Shown: positions 9,285-17,742, counted from the first letter of the stretch. The stretch is 64,000 nt of DNA from DATHAP01 sp963762865 (GCA_963762865.1 CAVXNC010000003.1:124001-188000); one strand, 5' to 3'. Made by a program: numbers and translations. The notes: generated from the sequence alone by a model not told the origin.

Positions 9285-10820
9285 GTGCCCGAGGTCGTCG
9301 AGCCGGGAACCCGGCTCGTGGAGCGCTACCGCCTCGAGGAGCGGCTCGACGGCGCGGCCGGCCACGACGGCACGACCTACTGGCGGGCCGAGGACGAGCT
9401 GCTGGCCCGCCCGGTCGGCGTCTGCCTGATCGACCTCGGGTCGGAGGACGACCCGCGGGCCGCCGAGGTCCTCGCCGCCGCCCGCCGGGCAGCCGCCCTG
9501 CCGGACTCCCGCTTCCTCCGGGTGCTCGACGCCAGCCAGGTGGACGGCCATGTCTACGTGGTGAGCGAGTGGGTGGCCGCCACGGACCTGGCCGGCCTGG
9601 TGAGAGACGGCCCACTCCCGGCGGCCGAGGCGCGTGCCCTGGCGGCGGACCTCGCCGCAGCCATGACGGCGGCCCACGCGGAGGGCCTGGCGCACCTGTG
9701 CCTCGGCCCCGACAACGTCCTTCGGACGCCGCACGGGCAGCTCAAGCTCGCCGGTCTGGCCGTCGACGCGGCTGCCCGCGGCGAGCAGCTGACGGGGAAC
9801 GGGACGACAGCCCGCAGCGACGTCCACGGGATCGGCGCCGTCCTCTACGCAGCCCTGACCGGCCGGTGGCCCGGTCACCAGCAGACGGCGCTCCCACCGG
9901 CCCCGCTGGCCGACGACGCCGTCTGCACGCCCCGGCAGGTGCGGGCCGGAGTGCCGCACGACCTCGACGAGATCGCCTGCCGGGCGCTCGGCCTGCCCGC
10001 CCGGCGCACGGACGCCTTCCGTACCCCTGGCGAGATGCTCGCCGCCCTGGAGTCGGCCGGGCACACCTCCAGGCTGCCCGCCGTCACGCGTGAACCGGCG
10101 CCAGAGCGACGCGACGACTACCGGTCCGGCGCCGTGGCACCGTACGGCGACGGCGACGGAGACGGGTCCACCGACACCGAGGACGGCTCCCGCTCCCGCG
10201 CCGTCTGGGCCGCGTGGGTCCTGGCGGCCATCGTGCTGGTGACCGGTCTGTCGCTCTTCGGGGGGCAGGTCGTGATGACCGCGCTCGACGGCGGCGACGA
10301 GCAGGGGCAGGCGGCCAGCGGCGACGAGGGTGGCGGCGGGGACGACGCCGAAGGTCCTCCGGTGCGGCGGCTCGACGTGACCCGGGTCCGCTCCTTCGAC
10401 CCGCCACCGGGCGACGGCGAGGAGCACGACGAGCAGGCACCCCTCGTCGTGGACGGCGACACGTCGACCGCCTGGACGACGATGACGTACTTCGACCCGA
10501 TCAACCTTCTCAAGCCCGGCGTCGGGCTGGTGCTGGACCTCGGGACGGCGGCCGACGTCTCCGAGGTCGTCATCCGCGCTGACGGCGGCCCTACCAACCT
10601 CGAGGTGCGGGTGGCGGAGCGCCGCCAGACCACCCTGGACGGGTTCACCGAGTTCGACCGGACCAGCAGCGCGACAGGGAAGACCGAGCTGCGGGTGACC
10701 GAGCCCGTCCGCGCCCGCTACCTGCTCGTATGGCTGACCGGCCTGCCCAAGGTCGGCAGCGACTACGTCGGCGAGATCAGCGAGATCACTGTCCGCGGCA
10801 CCGCCGCCTCCGGCGGCTGA
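9285..10820 (+). CDS. Membrane-bound pseudokinase with outer discoidin-like domain (MviN C-terminal half)
   Basis: A 511-residue protein: a kinase-like N-terminal domain (about 1-265), a low-complexity linker, one transmembrane helix (about 308-330), an acidic Gly-rich spacer, and an outer beta-rich domain (about 365-505) resembling F5/8-type carbohydrate-binding folds. The kinase fold has lost catalysis: the HRDLKPxN loop reads HLCLGPDN, DFG is replaced by LAGLAVD, and no VAxK lysine is present. This matches the pseudokinase half of M. tuberculosis MviN, which binds FhaA when phosphorylated. GTG 9285 has GGAGGAG (9274-9280) four bases upstream. FhaA, PknA and PknB are all encoded in this window. 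Confidence 0.82.
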   Translation: MPEVVEPGTRLVERYRLEERLDGAAGHDGTTYWRAEDELLARPVGVCLIDLGSEDDPRAAEVLAAARRAAALPDSRFLRVLDASQVDGHVYVVSEWVAATDLAGLVRDGPLPAAEARALAADLAAAMTAAHAEGLAHLCLGPDNVLRTPHGQLKLAGLAVDAAARGEQLTGNGTTARSDVHGIGAVLYAALTGRWPGHQQTALPPAPLADDAVCTPRQVRAGVPHDLDEIACRALGLPARRTDAFRTPGEMLAALESAGHTSRLPAVTREPAPERRDDYRSGAVAPYGDGDGDGSTDTEDGSRSRAVWAAWVLAAIVLVTGLSLFGGQVVMTALDGGDEQGQAASGDEGGGGDDAEGPPVRRLDVTRVRSFDPPPGDGEEHDEQAPLVVDGDTSTAWTTMTYFDPINLLKPGVGLVLDLGTAADVSEVVIRADGGPTNLEVRVAERRQTTLDGFTEFDRTSSATGKTELRVTEPVRARYLLVWLTGLPKVGSDYVGEISEITVRGTAASGG

Positions 10821-10940
10821 CGGCGACCTGGCAGCGCCGACGCGCCGCCCGCGCTTGAGTCGAGGCGGCCGGGTGCCGACCTAGGCTGGGTGCGAACCAC
10901 CGGCAGGACGACGGTCGGCGAGCGCGGAGGGAGCCACCGA

Positions 10941-11627
10941 GTGGATGGCGAAGGTGGCGAGGTCCCTACCCGCACCGACGCCGCCGACCGCTCCGACACC
11001 GAGCTGCTGACCGCCCACGCGGCCGGTGACCCGGACGCCTTCGGCGAGGTGGTCCGCCGCCACCGCGACCGGCTGTGGGCAGTCGCGCTGCGAACGCTCG
11101 GCGACCGTGAGGAGGCCGCCGACGCGGTGCAGGACGCGCTCGTCTCCGCCTTCCGCTCCGGCCGCAGCGGCTCGGCGGCGTTCCGGGGCGAGTCGGCCGT
11201 CACCACTTGGCTGCACCGGATCGTGGTCAACGCCTGCCTCGACCGGGTCCGCCGGTCCGCTGCCCGGCCCGCCGACCCCCTGCCCGAGCGGGACCTGCCG
11301 GCCGGCGGCGACGCCGTCGGCTCCCGCGAGACCGCCCTCGACGTCGAGTCGGCACTGGCGCAGCTGCCCGCCGAGCAGCGGGCCGCCCTGGTCCTGGTCG
11401 ACATGTACGGCTGGTCGGTCGAGGACGCCGCCGAGGTGCTCGAGTGCCCGACCGGGACGGTCAAGAGCCGTTGCGCACGCGGGCGGGCCCGGCTGCGGCC
11501 GCTGCTCGAGGGGAACCCGCCGGACGGCGACCGCGTCCCACCCCTGACGGCAGCGACGAGCCCGACGAGCACGACGAGCCCGACCACGAGCTCGACGACG
11601 ACCACCGAGGGAGGTGAGCGCGGATGA
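10941..11627 (+). CDS. sigM: ECF RNA polymerase sigma factor SigM
   Basis: A 228-residue sigma-70 ECF factor. Region 2 (DPDAFGEVVRRHRDRLWAVA, then EEAADAVQDALVSAF) and region 4 (LPAEQRAALVLVDMYGWS, then CPTGTVKSRCARGRARL) are intact. The C-terminal tail is Thr/Ser-rich and of low complexity. I start at GTG 10941 behind GGAGGG (10927-10932). An upstream in-frame GTG at 10890 is possible but lacks a ribosome-binding site. The stop overlaps the anti-sigma start (ATGA, 11624-11627). The order sigM, anti-sigma, trxB, trxA is as in mycobacteria, where SigM controls surface and secreted factors. Confidence 0.9.
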   Translation: MDGEGGEVPTRTDAADRSDTELLTAHAAGDPDAFGEVVRRHRDRLWAVALRTLGDREEAADAVQDALVSAFRSGRSGSAAFRGESAVTTWLHRIVVNACLDRVRRSAARPADPLPERDLPAGGDAVGSRETALDVESALAQLPAEQRAALVLVDMYGWSVEDAAEVLECPTGTVKSRCARGRARLRPLLEGNPPDGDRVPPLTAATSPTSTTSPTTSSTTTTEGGERG

Positions 11628-12532
11628 CCGACACACCAGGACACGGCCAGCACCCGGATCTCGACGCGCTCGCCGACCTGCACGCGGACGCCCCGGAGGC
11701 GACCGAGACCGCACGTGCTCACGTGGCCGGTTGCGCGCAGTGCGCCACGGAGCTGGCGCGGCTCGACCGCGTCCCCGCACTGCTCGCCGCGGCCGGTGCA
11801 GTGGGCCCGATGCCGGTCGAGGTCGTCACCGCCGTCGACGCGGCCCTCGCCGCCGAGGCAGGTGCGGCAGACGCGGCGCCCGAGTCGTTGACGGCCGGCC
11901 GCACCGTCACACCGCTTCCGACCGGCCGGGACAGGTCCCCGGTGACGATGCGGCTGCTGCAGGCGGCCGCTGTCGTCGTGCTGCTGCTCGCCGGGCTCGG
12001 GATCGGCATCTCCGCGCTCGGCGGCGGCGGTGACAGTGACAGCAGCAGCGCAGGTGGCGCCGACAGCGCGACGGCCGACAAGGCTGCCGAGAGCGGCGCC
12101 TACCCGCTCACCGCGAGCGGCCGGGACTGGACCGCGGACGCGGTCACGCTGGACGCCCTGAAGCTGCTCGACGGCAGCCTCGCGGCCCCGGTGGCAGCGA
12201 ACACCCTCCGCGAGCAGTTCTCGGCGCAGGCTGAGGACGACGCCGGCTCCGGCGGCGGCACCGACCCCACGGCCTCGGCGCCGGCCCGGGCGGCGCCCGA
12301 GTCGGCGGCGCGGCTGGCCAGCGGCCCGGCCCTCGCCCAATGCGTCGCTGAGCTGGCCGGCCGCCCGGTGACACCCCTCGCCGTCGACATCTCCACCTGG
12401 CAGCAGCAGCCGGCGGCCGTGATCGTGCTGCCCGCGCCGGGCGAACCTTCCCGGGTCGAGGTGTGGGTCGTCGCGCCGAGCTGCTCGACCGCGGACGCCA
12501 AGCTGCTGTACTACGCCAACCTGCCCCGCTGA
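11624..12532 (+). CDS. Membrane anti-sigma factor of SigM (RsmA-like)
   Basis: A 302-residue single-pass protein, translationally coupled to sigM. The N-terminus holds a zinc-binding anti-sigma-like motif (AHVAGCAQCATE, residues about 32-43, an H-x3-C-x2-C arrangement), followed by a transmembrane helix (about 109-131) and an outer region with a Gly/Ser-rich spacer and a folded C-terminal part with a conserved cysteine pair. Known of the family: it binds and holds SigM at the membrane. Equivalent to Rv3912 by position. Confidence is high for the role from pairing, lower for zinc binding because the motif is short. Confidence 0.82.
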   Translation: MTDTPGHGQHPDLDALADLHADAPEATETARAHVAGCAQCATELARLDRVPALLAAAGAVGPMPVEVVTAVDAALAAEAGAADAAPESLTAGRTVTPLPTGRDRSPVTMRLLQAAAVVVLLLAGLGIGISALGGGGDSDSSSAGGADSATADKAAESGAYPLTASGRDWTADAVTLDALKLLDGSLAAPVAANTLREQFSAQAEDDAGSGGGTDPTASAPARAAPESAARLASGPALAQCVAELAGRPVTPLAVDISTWQQQPAAVIVLPAPGEPSRVEVWVVAPSCSTADAKLLYYANLPR

Positions 12533-12552
12533 CCGCGCGCCCCTGGCTCCCA

Positions 12553-12579
12553 GGGAATCCGCAGCACCTACCATCGGTT
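12553..12579 (+). promoter_or_regulatory. SigR/SigH-type promoter of trxB
   Basis: The sequence shows GGGAAT (12553-12558), exactly 18 bases, then GTT (12577-12579), which is the -35/-10 pattern of the actinobacterial thiol-stress sigma factor SigR (Streptomyces) or SigH (Mycobacterium). It lies 66 bp before the trxB start. A second match with the same spacing precedes trxA. Confidence 0.75.
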
Positions 12580-12645
12580 GTGCCAGCACCGGTCCCGGGT
12601 AGGTGACCGGTACGCCACGGCAGATCCAGGAAGGTTGCTCGGCGA

Positions 12646-13632
12646 GTGGACGACGTACGTAACCTGATCATCATCGGCTCCGGTCCCGCGGGCTACACCG
12701 CGGCCATCTACGCCGCCCGAGCGGACCTGTTGCCCCTCGTGTTCGAGGGCTCGGTGACCGCCGGCGGTGCGCTGATGAACACCACCGACGTGGAGAACTT
12801 CCCCGGCTTCCCGGACGGCGTCATGGGCCCGGACCTGATGGACCACCTGCGCAAGCAGGCCGAGCGCTTCGGCGCGGAGCTGGTCACCGACGACGTCACC
12901 GCCGTCGACCTCAGCGGTCCGGTCAAGGTCGTCACCGACGGCGCCGGCACCGAGCACCGGGCGCGCGCCGTCATCATCGCCACCGGGTCCGGCTACCGCG
13001 AGCTCGGTGTGCCGCACGAGAAGCAGCTCTCCGGCCGCGGCGTCTCGTGGTGCGCCACCTGTGACGGGTTCTTCTTCCGCGACCAGGACATCGCGGTGGT
13101 CGGTGGTGGCGACACGGCGATGGAGGAGGCCACCTTCCTCACCCGCTTCGCGCGTTCGGTCACCGTCGTGCACCGCCGCGACAGCCTGCGGGCCTCGAAG
13201 ATCATGCAAGAGCGGGCCTTCGCCAACGAGAAGATCCGCTTCCTCTGGGACAGCGAGGTCGTCGACGTCCTCGGCGAGAACAAGGTGAGCGGGGTCCGGG
13301 TCCGCAACACGCGCACCGGCGAGGAGTCCGAGCTCGAGGTGACCGGGCTCTTCGTGGCGATCGGTCACGACCCGCGCAGCGAGCTCTTCGCCCACCAGGT
13401 GCGCCGCGACGACGAGGGCTACATCCTCGTCGACGCCCCGACGACGCACACCAACCTCGCCGGTGTCTTCGCGTGCGGCGACGTGGTCGACCACACCTAC
13501 CGACAGGCTGTCACGGCGGCCGGCACCGGCTGCTCCGCGGCCCTCGACGCCGAGCGCTACCTGACGTCGCTGGAGGACGTGGCCACGACCGGCGACCCGG
13601 CGCAAGCGGTCCAGGCCGTGGTCGCCGGCTGA
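12646..13632 (+). CDS. trxB: Thioredoxin-disulfide reductase
   Basis: NADPH-dependent flavoprotein that reduces thioredoxin. The 328-residue product has the FAD-binding GSGPAGYTAAIYAARA (residues 10-25), the redox pair C136-A-T-C139 in WCATCDG, the NADPH-binding VVGGGDTAMEEA, and the C-terminal FAD motif GVFACGDVVD. Length is standard. GTG 12646 is preceded by AGGAAGG at about 12628-12634. It lies behind a SigR-type promoter and upstream of trxA, giving a thioredoxin system expected to be induced by disulfide stress. Confidence 0.96.
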   Translation: MDDVRNLIIIGSGPAGYTAAIYAARADLLPLVFEGSVTAGGALMNTTDVENFPGFPDGVMGPDLMDHLRKQAERFGAELVTDDVTAVDLSGPVKVVTDGAGTEHRARAVIIATGSGYRELGVPHEKQLSGRGVSWCATCDGFFFRDQDIAVVGGGDTAMEEATFLTRFARSVTVVHRRDSLRASKIMQERAFANEKIRFLWDSEVVDVLGENKVSGVRVRNTRTGEESELEVTGLFVAIGHDPRSELFAHQVRRDDEGYILVDAPTTHTNLAGVFACGDVVDHTYRQAVTAAGTGCSAALDAERYLTSLEDVATTGDPAQAVQAVVAG

Positions 13633-13639
13633 GCACCAG

Positions 13640-13666
13640 GGGAATCCGTCCGACCCGCATGCTGTT
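13640..13666 (+). promoter_or_regulatory. SigR/SigH-type promoter of trxA
   Basis: GGGAAT at 13640-13645, an 18-base spacer, then GTT at 13664-13666: the same match as before trxB. It lies in the 114-bp gap between trxB and trxA, 80 bp before the trxA start, so trxA can be transcribed on its own under thiol stress. Confidence 0.75.
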
Positions 13667-13746
13667 CTAGGAACTGACCGACCGACGCGACGTACGCCCT
13701 CGACAACGGTGCATCGCCGACGTCGAACCGACTCGAGAGGAAGACC

Positions 13747-14073
13747 GTGGGAGCCAACACCAAGACAGTGACCGACGACAGCTTCAGCGCCGACGTCCTG
13801 TCCGCGGACAAGCCGGTAGTCGTCGACTTCTGGGCCGAGTGGTGCGGCCCGTGCCGCCAGGTCTCCCCGATCCTCGACGAGATCGCCGGTGAGCACGCCG
13901 ACAAGATCTCCGTGGTGAAGATGAACGTCGACGAGAACCCGCGCGTGGCCGCGGAGTACGGGATCATCTCGATCCCGACGATGAACGTCTACCAGGGCGG
14001 CGAGGTCGTGAAGACGATCGTCGGCGCCAAGCCGAAGGCGATGATCCTGCGCGACCTCGAGGCCTTCCTGTAG
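13747..14073 (+). CDS. trxA: Thioredoxin
   Basis: A 108-residue thioredoxin fold protein with the active site W32-C-G-P-C36 inside VVVDFWAEWCGPC and the cis-proline loop SIPTMNVY. It reduces protein disulfides and is recycled by the neighbouring TrxB. GTG 13747 follows GAGAGGA (13735-13741). The gene has its own SigR-type promoter and ends before a strong hairpin (14123-14156), so it closes the trx unit. Confidence 0.96.
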   Translation: MGANTKTVTDDSFSADVLSADKPVVVDFWAEWCGPCRQVSPILDEIAGEHADKISVVKMNVDENPRVAAEYGIISIPTMNVYQGGEVVKTIVGAKPKAMILRDLEAFL

Positions 14074-14122
14074 GGCCTGCCCGGCGACTCGCGTGACGGC
14101 TCGCCCGACCGTCTGACTGCTG

Positions 14123-14156
14123 GCCCCGACCCTGCCCACTGCGCGGGGGTCGGGGC
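14123..14156 (+). terminator. Hairpin terminator after trxA
   Basis: A perfect 10-bp stem, GCCCCGACCC (14123-14132) with GGGTCGGGGC (14147-14156), loop of 14 nt, about 50 bp after the trxA stop and followed by TTCGTC. It separates trxA from cwlM. Confidence 0.75.
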
Positions 14157-14273
14157 TTCGTCACGTGGGTAGGCTGGTGCGCACCGACCCGTCGGCGCGT
14201 TCGGCGGTCGGAGGCTGCGGCCACCCTCCCCGTCCCGGCGACGGGACCCGACCCCTCCCGAGGAGCGCCCGCC

Positions 14274-15482
14274 ATGTCGCTCGACCGGACCGGTGACCCG
14301 GCCTCCCGGCCGCCTGCGCAGCGCGCCTACCGTCGCGGCGACGAGGGACCGGCGATCGCCGAGATCCGCACCAAGCTGACCGCGGTCGGCCTGCTCGCCG
14401 ACGACTCCGCCACCGTCGCGACGGGGGTGCTCGGTCCCCTGTCCGCCGTCTTCGACGAGGACACCGACCGGGCGGTCCGGGAGTTCCAGCAGCAGCGCGG
14501 GCTCCCGGTGGACGGCATCGTGGGCCGGCACACGTACCACGCGCTGGACGAGGCCCGGTGGCACCTGGGCGACCGGATCCTCTTCTACGTCCCGGCCCGG
14601 CTGCAGGCCGGCGACGACGTCGCAGCGCTGCAGCAGCGGCTCCTCGACATGGGCTTCGACTGCGGCCGCGTGGACGGTCTGTTCGGCGTCGAGACCGACG
14701 AGGCCCTGCGCGACTTCCAGCGCAACGTGGGCCTGGTCGCCGACGGCACCTGCGGCCCGGCGACCTTCAAGGCGCTCAACCAGCTCTCCCGCACCGTCGT
14801 CGGCGGCCGCCCCCACGAGATGCGCGACTCCGAGGCGATCAACCGCGCCGGGCCGACGCTGTCCGACAAGCTCGTCATCGTCGACCCGGGTCGACCCGCC
14901 CACGACGCGACGCCGACCGGGGACGCGATCCAGGACGGCGACCTGGTCTACGACCTCGCGGCGCGCATCGAGGGTCGGCTCACCGCGACCGGCTGCGCCG
15001 CGTTCCTCACCCGCGGCCCGGACATGCACCCGGACGACCCGGCCGCCGAGGAGGTCGACCGCGCGGGCTTCGCCAACGCGGCCGGCGCCGACCTGCTGAT
15101 CTCGCTGCACGCGGAGGCGCACCGGAACCCGGACGCCTCAGGGGTGGCTACCTACTACTACGGCAGCGACCGCTACGGGCACTACTCCTCCATCGGTGCG
15201 CGGTTCGCCGGCCTGGTGCAGCGCGAGATCTGCGCCCGCACCGACCTGGTGGACCTGCGGACCCACCAGATGAACTGGGACATCCTGCGCCGCACCAGGA
15301 TGCCGGCGGTCCGGATCGAGGTCGGCTACCTGACCAACGCCGGCGACGCCGCCCGGCTGGCCGACCCGGCGTTCCGCGACGTGCTCGCCGAGGCCGTCGT
15401 GGCGGCCGTCCAGCGGCTCTACCTGCCGCCGGACCAGGACGCCGACACCGGCTTCCTGCGTATCCCCGTCCTGCACTCCTGA
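14274..15482 (+). CDS. cwlM: CwlM-like amidase-fold protein, probable MurA regulator
   Basis: A 402-residue protein with two peptidoglycan-binding-like domains (about 20-85 and 100-165) and a C-terminal N-acetylmuramoyl-L-alanine amidase fold (amidase_3, about 200-390). No signal peptide is visible. The first zinc histidine of the usual DPGHGG motif is replaced by arginine (VDPGRP, R207), while the later His (H279 in SLHAEAH) and catalytic-type Glu (E349 in RIEVGYL) remain. Known in mycobacteria: cytoplasmic CwlM is phosphorylated by PknB and activates MurA rather than cutting wall. Position after trxA matches Rv3915. Loss of catalysis here is inference from the residue change. Confidence 0.85.
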   Translation: MSLDRTGDPASRPPAQRAYRRGDEGPAIAEIRTKLTAVGLLADDSATVATGVLGPLSAVFDEDTDRAVREFQQQRGLPVDGIVGRHTYHALDEARWHLGDRILFYVPARLQAGDDVAALQQRLLDMGFDCGRVDGLFGVETDEALRDFQRNVGLVADGTCGPATFKALNQLSRTVVGGRPHEMRDSEAINRAGPTLSDKLVIVDPGRPAHDATPTGDAIQDGDLVYDLAARIEGRLTATGCAAFLTRGPDMHPDDPAAEEVDRAGFANAAGADLLISLHAEAHRNPDASGVATYYYGSDRYGHYSSIGARFAGLVQREICARTDLVDLRTHQMNWDILRRTRMPAVRIEVGYLTNAGDAARLADPAFRDVLAEAVVAAVQRLYLPPDQDADTGFLRIPVLHS

Positions 15483-15518
15483 CCCCGGTCGGCGCTCGGC
15501 AGCCGCGGTCGGCGATGC

Positions 15519-16241
15519 TCAGACCGGCCGGAAGGCCGGCTCGGGGCTCATCGAGCCCAGCAGCCTCTCCAGGGCGACCTCCACGTCGGCGCGCCAGGAC
15601 ACGGCCGTGCGCAGGTCGAGCCGCAGCCGCGGGAACCGGTGGTGCGGCCGGACGGTCTTGAAGCCCACCGCGAGCAGGAAGTCCGCGGGCACCACGCAGG
15701 TCGAACGGGTCGTCCGGCCGTGCTGGAAACGGCCGGCGCCTCGGCCGCCGTCGGTCGGGTCGAGCTCGTCCTCCAGATCCGCCAGGTCACCGGGATCGCC
15801 GCCCCGCACCGGAGCGCGGTCGATGCGGCCGAACGCCTCGACGGCCCGCACACCTCGGCGGGTGAGGTCCTTGGCGGCCGTCTGGACCAGCATCCGCCCG
15901 AGCCCGATGCCGGCGAACTCCGGCAGCACGGTCCCGGTCATCAGCAGCACCGCGTCCCCCGAGACCGGCGAGGTCGGGAAGGCGAGGCTGCGCGGGACGT
16001 GGGTAGGCGGGGCGTAGGTGAGGTATCCCGCGGGGAGCGAGTCGACGTAGACGATCTTCCCGCAGGACCCCCAGTCGAGCAGGGTCGCGGAGAGCCAGGC
16101 CTCCTTCTCCAGGGCCAGGTCGCCGGCTTCGGCCGCGGCCTGCCCGGCCACCGGGTCGAGCTCCCAGAAGACACAGGTCCGGCAGCGGACCGGCAGGTCG
16201 CTCAGGTTGTCCAGCGTGAGGTTGGCGACGCGTCGCGACAC
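15519..16241 (-). CDS. GNAT-fold N-acetyltransferase-like protein (Rv3916c type)
   Basis: A 240-residue protein with an N-terminal CxxC (PVRCRTCVFWELDP, residues about 17-30) and a GNAT core, including the acetyl-CoA loop LLMTGTVLPEFAGIGLGRML followed by an RRGVRAVEAFG strand. It sits between cwlM (convergent) and parB (same strand), as does Rv3916c in M. tuberculosis. The substrate is unknown. GTG 16241 (VSRRVANLTLDNL) was chosen because the open frame further upstream runs through a repeat array and has no coding character; GAGGGGG precedes this start. The CxxC may bind metal (inference). Confidence 0.8.
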   Translation of the reverse strand: MSRRVANLTLDNLSDLPVRCRTCVFWELDPVAGQAAAEAGDLALEKEAWLSATLLDWGSCGKIVYVDSLPAGYLTYAPPTHVPRSLAFPTSPVSGDAVLLMTGTVLPEFAGIGLGRMLVQTAAKDLTRRGVRAVEAFGRIDRAPVRGGDPGDLADLEDELDPTDGGRGAGRFQHGRTTRSTCVVPADFLLAVGFKTVRPHHRFPRLRLDLRTAVSWRADVEVALERLLGSMSPEPAFRPV

Positions 16242-16372
16242 CGGCGCCCCCTCGGACAACCCAGGAACAGCGAGGAACAGCTCGAGCCCCGCCGGGCCGG
16301 GTCCGGCGCTCCGGGGACCGTCGGCGGGCAGGCGGCAGGTTAGCGCGGGCCGGGCGCCAGGCGCCAGACCCG

Positions 16373-16587
16373 TGTCGACAAGTCGCCTGTCCGGTCCAGC
16401 GTCCCCGTCATGCCGATCGACACGAGGTGGATCGACAAACCGACATGTTGGTACGTCGCCATACCGTGCCGCCGACAAGTTGCTCCGTCGAGAAGTCGAT
16501 ACATCGGTACGTCGCCACGCCGACAGCACGGGAAGGTCGACATGTCGGCAGATCGGTGTGTCGGCACAACGACAAGTCGGGTTGTCG
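16373..16587. repeat. Array of CGACA/TGTCG half-sites between parB and the GNAT gene
   Basis: This lies in a 448-bp gap (16242-16689). Within 215 bp there are twelve copies of CGACA or its complement TGTCG: CGACA at 16376, 16418, 16433, 16441, 16473, 16521, 16538, 16570; TGTCG at 16373, 16543, 16559, 16583. Several pair into palindromes: CGACAAGTCG (16376-16385 and 16570-16579) and CGACATGTCG (16538-16547). A 12-bp direct repeat GGTACGTCGCCA occurs at 16450 and 16506. The stretch looks richer in A and T than the flanking genes and has no convincing ORF. Spacing is irregular, so it is not CRISPR. Function unknown; it is downstream of parB and upstream of the GNAT gene. Confidence 0.7.
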
Positions 16588-16689
16588 GCGTCTCACCAGC
16601 CTCGCCAGTCACAGCCGCCCCGCGGTTGCCGGATCAGGCCAGGCGAGACGGAACCGTGGCACCGGCGTGGCGGTCAGCCGTCGGGTCTG

Positions 16690-17742
16690 TCAGCCGTCGG
16701 ATCCAGTCAGGTCCGCCGGGATCTGGGCCTCCGGGTCCATCACCGCGACGATCCGCTCGAGGTCGTCCAGCGACGCGAACTCCACGACGATCCGGCCCTT
16801 GGACCGGCCGAGGTCGACCCGCACCCGGGTCTCGAACCGGTCTGCGAGCCGGTCCGCCAGGACGGCCAGCTTGGGGGCGACGGGTCGCTTCGTCGTCCGG
16901 GTCGTCCCCGTGGCCGGAGCCTCGTCGCCGCCGAGGGCGACGATCTCCTCGACGGTCCGGACCGACAGGCCCTCGGCCACGATGCGCTGCGCGAGCCGCT
17001 CCTGGCCGGCCGCGTCGGCCAGTCCGAGCAGCGCCCGCGCGTGACCGGCCGAGAGCACCCCGGCCGCGACCCGGCGCTGGACGAGGGGCGGGAGCTTGAG
17101 GAGTCGGAGGGTGTTCGAGATCTGCGGGCGCGAGCGACCGATCCGGCCGGCAAGCTCGTCGTGCGTGCACCCGAAGTCTTGGAGCAGCTGGTCGTAGGCC
17201 GCCGCCTCTTCGAGGGGGTTCAGCTGGGAGCGGTGCAGGTTCTCCAGCAGCGCGTCCCGGAGCATGTCGTTGTCGCCGGTGTCTCGGACGATCGCCGGGA
17301 TCGTGGTGAAGCCGGCCTCCCGGGCGGCCCGCCAGCGCCGCTCGCCCATGATCAGCTCGTAGCGCCCGGCCTCGGGGTCGGCAGCGTCCCCGAGTCGCCG
17401 GACCACGACCGGCTGCAGCAGGCCGACCTCTCGAAGAGAGTGCACCAGCTCGGCCAGCGACTCCTCGTCGAAGACGGTCCGGGGCTGGCGCGGGTTCGGC
17501 GTGATGGCGTCCAGCGGGAGCTCGGCGAAGTGCGCGCCGTCCACCGGCACCGGGCCGTCCGCGGTTGTCGTCGATGCGGTGGGCCGGCCGTCCCCGGTCT
17601 CGGCGACCAAGGTTGTGGAGTCGCGGCCCGGGATCAGGACGTCGACCGGTGAGGGTCCCGACGGCGCAGCCTCTGACTTGCCCGGAGCCGCCGGGATCAG
17701 GGCGCCGAGGCCTCGGCCCAGTCCGCGTCGGCGATCAGTCAT
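16690..17742 (-). CDS. parB: Chromosome partitioning protein ParB
   Basis: CTP-dependent clamp that loads at parS and spreads to form the segregation complex. The 350-residue product has the N-terminal RRGLGRGLGALIP motif, the CTPase motifs (ITPNPRQPR, then GERRWRAAREAG), the helix-turn-helix DELAGRIGRSRPQISNTLRLLKLP cut by no gaps, and a C-terminal dimerisation region. An insert rich in Ser, Thr and Asp separates the N-terminus from the core. ATG 17742 overlaps the parA stop (ATGA), so the two are co-translated. Four parS sites lie 1.1-2.8 kb upstream. Confidence 0.96.
   Translation of the reverse strand: MTDRRRGLGRGLGALIPAAPGKSEAAPSGPSPVDVLIPGRDSTTLVAETGDGRPTASTTTADGPVPVDGAHFAELPLDAITPNPRQPRTVFDEESLAELVHSLREVGLLQPVVVRRLGDAADPEAGRYELIMGERRWRAAREAGFTTIPAIVRDTGDNDMLRDALLENLHRSQLNPLEEAAAYDQLLQDFGCTHDELAGRIGRSRPQISNTLRLLKLPPLVQRRVAAGVLSAGHARALLGLADAAGQERLAQRIVAEGLSVRTVEEIVALGGDEAPATGTTRTTKRPVAPKLAVLADRLADRFETRVRVDLGRSKGRIVVEFASLDDLERIVAVMDPEAQIPADLTGSDG

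Noticed and set aside
16373..16587. CRISPR-like array
   Set aside because: The repeated unit is only 5-10 bp, occurs in both orientations and has irregular spacing. No cas gene is nearby.
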